Source: Cochliopodium minus (Eukaryota > Discosea > Himatismenida > Cochliopodiidae). Taken from it: DNA of 13,443 nt. The position numbers and the translations under genes are program-made. Positions 1 through 6,707 of the stretch are shown here, piece after piece (position 1 is the first letter of the stretch; each line of letters begins with the position of its first letter). Under the pieces are notes generated by a model. That model was not told the DNA's origin, ran no database searches, and saw only the letters and a program-made list of their open reading frames with translations. Location of the stretch: the NCBI GenBank assembly GCA_024220525.1, contig JAMYWO010000070.1:75844-89286 (forward strand), given 5' to 3'.

Positions 1-1
1 A

Positions 2-394
2 GTGAGATCAACATTGAACAATCAACAAGGAACTCTTTCTGTCACACTTTCTTCATCATTGGGATGTAAAGGTAACTTCTTCTTTTAAATTTTCTTTTTT
101 GAAATTTCAAATCTTTTTTTAAATAAAAAAAAAATTTTAGGTATTTCGACAGGTGCAATTATTGGGATTGTTGTGGGTGTTGTTGGTGGAACATTAATTA
201 TCATTATCATTGGAGCTGTTTTTATTTGGAGAAATAACAAAAACTTTGATAAAAAAATTACCAATATCAAAATGGATGAAAAACCCAACAAAAAAAAGAA
301 AGATAGTGCTAATTGGAATGAAAATGAGAAACATAATGAAAGAACCAAATGGAATGATATACCTATTGATGTAATAAATGAATCTAAAAACTGA
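2..394 (+). CDS. C-terminal part of a single-pass membrane protein (5' truncated)
   Basis: Partial gene entering from the left edge. Exon 2-71, intron 72-140 (GTAACT...TTTTAG), exon 141-394, joined within a Gly codon (G|GT), giving 107 visible residues and a TGA stop. The visible ectodomain end is Ser/Thr/Leu-rich (STLNNQQGTLSVTL) with one Cys. It runs into one strongly hydrophobic Gly/Ile/Val segment of about 26 residues (GAIIGIVVGVVGG then a run of Ile) that ends in WRNNK. The remaining 50 or so residues are a hydrophilic, Lys/Asn-rich cytoplasmic tail with a KKKKK-like stretch. This layout is typical of amoebozoan type I surface proteins whose ectodomains carry TIG/IPT or EGF repeats, but those repeats lie outside the window, so the ectodomain family is unknown. 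The model is well supported by splice phase; the function is not. Confidence 0.75.
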
Positions 395-575
395 TATCCG
401 TTAAACTATTCTTTGAGATTATTATTGAATATTTGAATTTATATTTTGTTTGTTGGGGAAGACTTGGTAAATTTATTTCTTTAAAAAGTGAGATGTTTTT
501 TGAGATATAATGCTGTATATCATCAAAATGAATACCATTCAAAAAAGAGAATAGCATTTACCGCCGATTTAGTTA

Positions 576-581
576 AATAAA
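576..581 (+). terminator. Possible poly(A) signal of the membrane-protein gene
   Basis: AATAAA lies about 180 bases after the stop codon of the gene ending at 394. The hexamer is common by chance in DNA this A/T-rich, so this is only a candidate. The 395-687 gap holds both 3' UTRs of a convergent pair and nothing else that I recognise. Confidence 0.3.
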
Positions 582-641
582 AGGGGTTTAATTTACATCT
601 TAACAAACAAAATTCACTTTGAAACAATTAATTGTGCGTGA

Positions 642-671
642 ATATTAGATGATTATCCAAGATATTAGATG
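642..671. repeat. Short direct repeat in the convergent 3' region
   Basis: ATATTAGATG occurs at 642-651 and again at 662-671, exactly 20 bases apart, just beyond the stop codon of the Cbl-like gene (stop 688-690, minus strand). It may be chance or a 3' UTR element of either convergent gene. Confidence 0.4.
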
Positions 672-687
672 TTTATAATCACATAAT

Positions 688-2021
688 TCAACAAACAAAG
701 ATTTGAAGAGGATTGTTGTTTGGGGTTTTGCAAATGGGACAAGCTTTCAAATTTTTGGAGCAGTTAAAACAACAAATAAAATGTTTGCAATCCATAACAG
801 AATCTCTTTCAGATTTCCCACAAGAGATGCATACACTGGAGATTTGATTATCAAATTCATTTTCTTCTTGATTAGAAGAAAGAGAAGGAAGATTATCAAA
901 ATGAGAGTAAGTAGTGGTACTTTTATCAGTCTGATTAGAAGAAAGAGGGGAGATCTTCTCGTCACAAAAGAAAGTGGAGAAAGATTTGACGAGAGACAAA
1001 GAAATCACCTCATTATTCTTCAAAACAGATCTGTGAACATGCAAAAAAGAAGCGAGGGAGGAATAAAGGGTACTGGAAGAAGTGGTCTTAATTCCATCCT
1101 TGGTATTCAAAATGAGCGAGTTTTTGACAGCTTTCTTTTGATCAATATAAGTAATGGCAAAGGAATTGAATTGGCTTTTGGAGAATCTGAAGAGATAATT
1201 TCCTGTTTTCTTTTTCTCCAAGAGGCTGTTGGCTCTCTTTGATGAGATTTTGAAGACGAGAATGTTTCTTTGCGCAAGATCCTTTATGATACTCCCTACT
1301 TTCTTGAAGGATCCAAAGTTGGTGAGGAATTTCTGGAATTCGAAAACGGTGATGTAGCCATCTTCTGTAAAATCGAGATAATAATCCAATTGCTCAAGCT
1401 CATCTTGGTTCAATTCTACATTGAGTCCAATGGTAAATTGCTCCATGAATTTTGACTTTTCTACAATGCATTCATTCCCGAATTTTTCAACCCAGAATTT
1501 CTTTGCGAAGATATCTTCAATTTGTGAAATAGAACAAATCTTTGACAAAAAAAAAATTTTATTAATTGGTATAATGAGTTAATTATAAAAATGATAATAT
1601 GTATACTATAACGATCTCACAATAAATTTATAATAAAAAAATATTATTATTCAATGTGTTTCTATTTTACCCCCTCACTATGTACATATTCGAAATTTAT
1701 TTGTTCCATTTGTTGTTTTAAAAGATAATCAAGGTCAAAGATTTGCATTTTAAAATTTTCCTTCCCCTCTTCAGTGCTTGATTTTTTCCCTTCAAATACT
1801 ATTGACAATTTTTCCAATGTGTCTTCTATTTGAGCAAGCAAGAAGGTAAATCCAAAGTCATTTGGTGATTTATTCATGAAATTTGAGAGTATGGATCTTG
1901 CCAAAAAGATTGTTTCTTCCACTTCTTTATATTCTTTTTTATTGCATACTTGTAAGCTTATTGAAGAGCAGAATTCAAAGCAATTGCCCAATTTTCCCAA
2001 ATTATTTACCATTTTCATCAT
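688..2021 (-). CDS. cblA-like: Cbl-like SH2/RING E3 ubiquitin ligase
   Basis: Two exons read leftwards: 2021-1671 (117 codons, starting ATGATGAAA) and 1539-688, with intron 1670-1540 (GTAAAA...CAAAG). The junction is in phase 0 and gives 400 residues. Residues 1-115 look all-helical and sit where Cbl has its four-helix bundle. Residues 173-184 form a canonical EF-hand loop (DFTEDGYITVFE). Residues about 209-294 are an SH2 domain with the phosphate-binding Arg at 235 in GNYLFRFSKS. A Ser/Thr-rich linker follows, then a RING at 354-400 (CISC, DCKH, FNC, CPIC). Four-helix, EF-hand, SH2 and RING in this order is the Cbl tyrosine-kinase-binding architecture. In Dictyostelium, CblA acts on STATc signalling through a tyrosine phosphatase. 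The expected role is to bind phosphotyrosine proteins and ubiquitinate them. No proline-rich tail or UBA domain is present. The displayed SH2/RING frame has no ATG near its start, which independently requires the upstream exon. Confidence 0.88.
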
Positions 2022-2794
2022 AATTTTTTATAGATTTTGTTTTTTTTTGAAATGAGTTATTGTTATTAATTATTTAGTTTGAATATATTGCTATTGGAAT
2101 GGTATTTAATTATTGTTGTTTTTAAAAAGAAAAATTATATAAAGATGAGAGAATATTGAGAAAAAAATTAAAAAAATATTTTTATTTGAGTATTTTTTTT
2201 TTTTATTTTATTATATTTAAATATATTTTTTTTTTAGCATATTTATATATTAATCACTGAAAATCATAATATAAATAAAAAAAATAAAAAAAAAATATTA
2301 TTTTAGGCTTTATTTTTAATTACGTTTTTGGAAATTAAATAATTTTTAACACTTTCAATAAATACATTTTGAAAATCAAACACAACAATTAACGTTAAAA
2401 AAAAATTAATGCTTTTCAAAAGGAAGTTTTTTTTTTGTTTGAAAAAAATAATCAAAGATATCTTATGAAATGAAAAATAAAAAAAGAAATCTTATGAAAG
2501 AGGATTTATATCCAAAAAAGATGTCATGGATTCAATATCCCTTCAAATTTGGTTAAAAGATAAATCAATTTTAACCAAATAAAAAAAAACGGAATATTAT
2601 TTTTTTTTTTTTTCACTTAAAATGAAAAATTGCAAAAAGAAATTTTGATTCTTTCTTTTTATAACCTCCTCTTTAAATTTTCATACAATTGAACAATCAT
2701 GAAATAAATTGATTATATCAAGAAATCTGATAAATTAATCAAAAATCAAAACATAAAAAATTTGAAAAAAAAAAAAAAAAGGGTTTTTATTGCA
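2022..2794. promoter_or_regulatory. Divergent intergenic region between Cbl-like and IFI44-like genes
   Basis: This 773-bp region must hold both promoters and 5' UTRs. It is almost wholly A/T, with many poly(dA) and poly(dT) runs of 8-16 bases, as in dictyostelid promoters. No open frame of any size, no RNA gene and no clear TATA/Inr pair can be singled out. The only ordered structure I see is the inverted repeat at 2547-2580. Confidence 0.5.
2547..2580. repeat. Perfect 12-bp inverted repeat in a divergent promoter
   Basis: The arms ATTTGGTTAAAA (2547-2558) and TTTTAACCAAAT (2569-2580) are exact reverse complements around a 10-base loop. The arms contain GG and CC, unusual in the surrounding pure A/T. 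The repeat lies about 215 bases upstream of the GTPase start. It could be a dyad protein-binding site or a hairpin; no factor can be named. Confidence 0.6.
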
Positions 2795-3751
2795 ATGAAA
2801 GAAGATGAATCAGAATGGAAGATAGATGAACCAGCAATCAAATTAAGATCAAAAATAGATAAATTGAAAGAAACAAGGGAAAGAATAAACAGTAAAATTG
2901 TTTTCTTTTTTTTTCAACAAATCTGATTATAAATGAAACAGTTTTGATGGTTGGTTATTCTGGTGCTGGAAAAAGTTCGTTTCTCAGAACAATCAAATCG
3001 ATTATTGAAGGAAGATTGGTGCCAATTGAAGAAATTAAGATAGCTTCACCCTATTCACAAGATCAAGTAAAATTAAAATTTTAGAAAGAAATGGAACATA
3101 ATTGGTTAAAATAAACAATTGATATTATTTTAGATAACAAAAATCTATAGTCCATATCGATTTTATGAAGATGGATTGTTGACATTTTGGGATACTCAAG
3201 GTTTTGCTGAAGATAGATCCAATCAAAATGAGTACAAAAAGAAATGGGTAGCGATGCTTGAGGGAAGAGTCAAAGAAAACACTAGTTTTGAAGATATAGG
3301 GAAGGGAGAGATGAAATCAGATAGAAAAAGGAATATAGATCTCGTCATCTTTCTGTTATCGGAATATGATGGGCCATATGGGATATTCGGAGATGTATTG
3401 AATATAATCAAACAAAAGAAAGTCAAATACATTTTTGCAGTGGCCAAATTGGATATTATCATACCCAATTTCGATGGATTGAACCACACCAAATGTATTC
3501 GTCCTGTCATTGATTCCAAAGAATATAAACAGATCAGAGATAAAATTCAGACATCCACGGGCGATGAAAAATTATTATATACAGTTTTCAACTATCGCTA
3601 TGATAGTGAATTGCAATATAATAGAAATATCAACAATGAATATTCCGTTTATAAGCTCCTTGAAAAGGGTCTCGAAGAATTAAATGATAGACCAGTTGTA
3701 GTTAATCCTTTTTTGTATGATGAGATTATAATTTTGGAAGAATACAAATAA
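2795..3751 (+). CDS. IFI44-like P-loop GTPase
   Basis: Three exons: 2795-2891, 2942-3066 and 3134-3751. The introns are 2892-2941 (50 bp) and 3067-3133 (67 bp). Phases agree and give 279 residues. After a charged N-terminal helix comes the G domain: P-loop GYSGAGKSS at 37-45 (Lys43), G3 motif WDTQG at 93-97 (Asp94, Gly97), and a G4-like VAKLD at 177-181 in place of the usual N/TKxD. The layout also recalls metazoan IFI44/IFI44L: a P-loop followed by FLRTIKSIIEG, an exposed DTxG, a hydrophobic beta strand (DLVIFLL), the G4 strand (YIFAVAKLD) and a late VFNYRYDSEL...YSVYKLLEKGLEEL helix. Members bind GTP; their amoebal role is unknown. An AIG1/GIMAP-type GTPase is the alternative. Its stop codon overlaps an AATAAA. 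Confidence 0.78.
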
Positions 3752-3776
3752 AATTTTTTTTTTTTGAATATTTATT
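3747..3776. terminator. Overlapping poly(A) signals of a convergent gene pair
   Basis: Plus strand: AATAAA at 3747-3752 overlaps the TAA stop of the GTPase gene. Minus strand: AATAAA at 3776-3771 lies 66 bases past the stop of the 7TM receptor. Only 90 bp separate the two stop codons, so the two 3' ends must nearly meet or overlap. The hexamers are candidates, since A/T richness makes them frequent. Confidence 0.4.
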
Positions 3777-3841
3777 TTTAAATACAAAATTTTTGTGACG
3801 AGAAAGGAAATTTTCTCCTAACAAAAAACAATCAATCTTAA

Positions 3842-5430
3842 CTAATTCAGATTGAATGTCTCATAGTTTTTTCTTTCCATGTCTGATTGATCTGCAATGT
3901 CGTAGTAGACTTTGACAAAGTTGTTGGGGGTGTCTTTCACTGTAGTTTTGGTAGAGGAAGATAAAGAAAAATATTGAGATCCAAAGCAAATGACATTCAA
4001 ACATCCCTATGTGAAGAAAATTTTTTAAAAAGAAAAATTTAAAAAAAATAAAATGAAAAAAATAATATTAATATAATTATTTTTTTACCTGAATATTTTG
4101 AAATATGCATTGCAAAGCGCTAAAAAAGAAGATAGGGTGATAAAGAAAGGTAGAAATACGATTGACAAAACTCCAAATGCCACACAAAACACCAATAAAC
4201 AAAATGTATTTTATCAAGTTGACGATTTTGTTGTTGACATCCTCAGTGTTGGTGATATAATGCTCGTTTTCTTGTTTGGACTTCAAAATTTCTCTCCTTT
4301 TTTTCAATGCCAATATGAGGAATATTGTCATTAATAGCAAAGATATTCCTGATATCCAATCGTCCAAAATAACTCTCCAAATCTATTTAAAAATTTTTTA
4401 TTTTTATTTTATTTTTTTTGATATTTTAATAATTATTTTTTTTATTTAATTTTTTTCAATTTACAGGAGATGCAATCCAACAATATACTCCTGCAAATCC
4501 TGTTAACTTTAAAACTCCCATCAATACAACCCCTTAATTTTAAGTTTTTAAAAATAAATTAAAGAATTAAAAGTGGTATTTCCATAAATTACCTATTCCC
4601 GGAATTCCCATAGAAATCAAGCAAAAAAATGGAAAATATTTACCTATGATAGTTTTTTTTAATAATTTTATTTTTTATTTATCTTTTTAAAATTTTTTTT
4701 ACTTAAATGTCTCCAATTTTGTTTCCCCAAAGTGTTGGAAAATGAAAAAGCGATGCACAATGTCCACAAATATGCTTTTCATTATTTTTATAATTGAAAG
4801 AAAAACATTATTGATCAAATAAAAAATGTTATAAAAAATAAAAGATTTTTTTTTTTACATCCCAGAACGAAAAAATGAATAGGATCTTTTTTGTTGTGAA
4901 GAAACAACAAAATTAAAATTTTTTTATTTTTTAAACAAGAATTTTTTTTTTACAAGAAAAAGCATCACAAACGTTTTTGTTAGATTTGATTGCACCCATT
5001 CCAAAAAATGAGATTGTTCCTTCACATTGAATGTTGATTTTTTTAAAAAAAAAATTAAAAATTTTCAATTTGAAAAAAAACTCAAGCATATAAGGATGAT
5101 GTTAAATTAAAATCAGATGTTTTGATTTAAAGTTTTTGATGGAATATTTTACCTATCATTGAAGAAAATGCAGAGATGAGATTCCACGTTAATAAAATGA
5201 AAAGGAGACGGAACTTCACAGCTCTTAGCATGTTTTTTTTTTCACTTATAAATAGCCCTATCAACAATCCAATGGTTGATAATATCGACAATAAGGCACA
5301 TATAAAAGATGAATAGACTATTATATTGATTTCAACTTTTTGGAATAATAATTTGGGTTATGGAAAGTTAATAATTGAAGAGAGGATATGATTTACCCGG
5401 AGACCAAGTTACATCATCTTTTAAAGACAT
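3842..5430 (-). CDS. cAMP-receptor/Frizzled-like seven-transmembrane receptor
   Basis: Nine exons read leftwards: 5430-5397, 5335-5153, 5019-4954, 4885-4859, 4774-4703, 4643-4593, 4532-4465, 4382-4089 and 4006-3842. All eight introns start GTAA and end AG, all phases match, and the total is 960 bases (319 residues). TM1 is about 15-41, TM2 53-77, TM3 95-116, TM4 130-153, TM5 176-196, TM6 214-236 and TM7 245-275. Family marks are Cys90 before TM3 with CWI (Cys162) in extracellular loop 2, the expected disulfide; SYLWTLCIAFSF in TM3, close to the LWTxCIA of dictyostelid cAMP-type receptors; and QGCLNVICFG in TM7. The N-terminus is only about 14 residues, with no signal peptide and no Cys-rich Frizzled domain. 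The tail is short, with Ser, Thr and Tyr. The expected role is a plasma-membrane receptor coupled to G proteins; the ligand is unknown. A cAR/CRL-type receptor and a CRD-less Frizzled-like receptor both fit. Confidence 0.85.
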
Positions 5431-5583
5431 TTATTGGTGAGGATAAATTTGTTCACACCCAATCTTTTTTTTATTTAAATACCTCAAATAAGAATCCAAA
5501 TAGTAAATTCCTATAAAAGGAACATCTTTTTTTTTATCATTGGATGACATGAAGTATATTTTCAAACGATAATAAAAAAAAAA
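5431..5583. promoter_or_regulatory. Compact bidirectional promoter
   Basis: Only 153 bp separate the ATG of the 7TM receptor (minus strand) from the ATG at 5584 (plus strand), so both genes must share this promoter space. It contains T tracts (around 5466 and 5527), an A-run directly before the 5584 ATG, and a TATAAA-like TATAAAAG at 5512-5519. No specific regulator site is recognised. Confidence 0.5.
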
Positions 5584-6297
5584 ATGTTGAAGAAATTGAG
5601 AAAGATAATGGATATATCAGAACCTACATTACCAATATTTGTAAATAATTCAATCAATGATCAAAATACTCCAAATAAGAAAAAAAAGAAAAACCCAGAG
5701 ATTTTAGAGGAGGGAACATTACTCAAAGATGATCCCGATTTAAAATTATATTCAAAGAATATATTAAAGAGAAAGTATGAGGAGATCCTACTTAAAACTA
5801 TTGATCAATCAGTGATGGTGATAGAAGATGAATTCCCTGTTATAATCAAAGAGGAGAAAAAATCCACGAGAAAAGAGTGGTATGGGAATCATTTTGTTGA
5901 ATTTGAAGAGATAGATGAAGATGGATATTCTTCATTGAAAAAGATATTGGATGAAGGATTAGAATTTAAAGATATCAAAGAAAAGAATAAAGATAAAGAA
6001 AATAAAACAAATAATAATGCACCTAAATATTTCCTCGTATTCAAAACATCTGATCCTAATAATCGTTCTAAACATTATTATTGTAAATCACTTATACCTC
6101 GACCATTTTCTGAACAAGATGAAAAAGATGAAGAGAATTTGAGGAAGGAGAGGTCCAGATTGGCTTCCATTGATATCTCTCTCGATCTATTGAAGAAACA
6201 AAGCAAATATTTTTCAAAGGCACAAAATCACAACCAGAAAAACAAGAAAATGAACGGTTATGTAATTCCACATCCTTTTGAAATTATTGAAAATTGA
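5584..6297 (+). CDS. Uncharacterised charged protein, single exon
   Basis: Uninterrupted 237-residue frame with ATG directly after an A-run, the usual amoebal start context, and an AATAAA eight bases after the stop. I do not recognise a family. The protein is very rich in Lys, Glu, Asp and Asn. It has a basic stretch NKKKKKNP at 31-38 that could act as a nuclear localisation signal, and an acidic/aromatic segment around 99-120 (EWYGNHFVEFEEIDEDGY). A low-complexity KEKNKDKENKTNNN linker at 132-145 is followed by a more ordered part that starts PKYFLVFKTSDPNN and contains SKHYYCKSLIPRPF. A charged helix at about 178-210 and a conserved-looking end (GYVIPHPFEIIEN) complete it. No transmembrane segment or signal peptide is seen. 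It is divergent from the 7TM receptor, so the two may be co-regulated. Confidence 0.7.
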   Translation: MLKKLRKIMDISEPTLPIFVNNSINDQNTPNKKKKKNPEILEEGTLLKDDPDLKLYSKNILKRKYEEILLKTIDQSVMVIEDEFPVIIKEEKKSTRKEWYGNHFVEFEEIDEDGYSSLKKILDEGLEFKDIKEKNKDKENKTNNNAPKYFLVFKTSDPNNRSKHYYCKSLIPRPFSEQDEKDEENLRKERSRLASIDISLDLLKKQSKYFSKAQNHNQKNKKMNGYVIPHPFEIIEN

Positions 6298-6304
6298 TTC
6301 TTTC

Positions 6305-6310
6305 AATAAA
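6305..6310 (+). terminator. Probable poly(A) signal
   Basis: AATAAA eight bases downstream of the TGA stop of the single-exon gene ending at 6297, followed by T-rich sequence. Its position is favourable for a very short 3' UTR. Confidence 0.45.
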
Positions 6311-6371
6311 ACTATTTATTTTTTGTTTATAAATCTGGGAAAAAAAGGGTTGCTTATATTCATTCGATTAC

Positions 6372-6404
6372 ATTTGATCAATCAAATTTGATTGATTGTC
6401 AAAT
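6372..6404. promoter_or_regulatory. Palindrome built of TTGA/TCAA boxes
   Basis: Positions 6377-6396 form a perfect 20-bp palindrome (half-site ATCAATCAAA). Flanking arms ATTTG (6372-6376) and CAAAT (6400-6404) extend it with a 3-base offset. The stretch contains TTGA at 6374, 6388 and 6392, and its complement TCAA at 6378, 6382 and 6399. Dictyostelium STATa is known to bind repeated TTGA elements, so this is a candidate STAT-type site upstream of the SH3/SAM gene. That assignment is inference. Confidence 0.5.
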
Positions 6405-6707
6405 CAGATTATCTTCCAATTTTTTTAAAAAAAGTTTCAAAATTATTATTTTGAGTTCTAATTTGGAGTTTTTTTATTTATTGAGGAATATATTGTTTTT
6501 AGAAATAAAGATTTCGAAAATTCAGGTGTTCATGGTGAATTTAGAATGTGATGCTTGTTAAAATTGGATATATAATAAAATATAGAAATTAAAATGTGCA
6601 AATAATAAAAAAAAAAAAATTTTGAAAGAAAAGGAAAAACCATAAATTTTATATTTCTTCTTTCAATAAAGCATCATAAATCAATATTTGGAAATATCTC
6701 TTTCAAG

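Larger units (their letters stand above)
6298..6707. other. Intergenic region between tandem genes
   Basis: 410 bp between the unknown gene and the SH3/SAM gene, both on the plus strand. It holds the AATAAA at 6305-6310 that probably ends the upstream transcript, a palindromic cluster of TTGA boxes at 6372-6404, and a mixed A/T region leading to the ATG at 6708. No additional gene is visible. Confidence 0.5.

Noticed and set aside
703-1242. 179-residue plus-strand open frame
   Set aside because: It is the antisense shadow of the Cbl-like SH2/RING exon; the minus-strand frame has EF-hand, SH2 and RING motifs, the plus-strand frame has none.
5480-5550. Upstream minus-strand ATG at 5550 (MSSNDKKKDVPF...) as the first exon of the 7TM receptor
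   Set aside because: Its only donor (GTATTT) leaves phase 2, and every acceptor before the receptor exon then gives a stop. It would also leave just 33 bp between divergent start codons.
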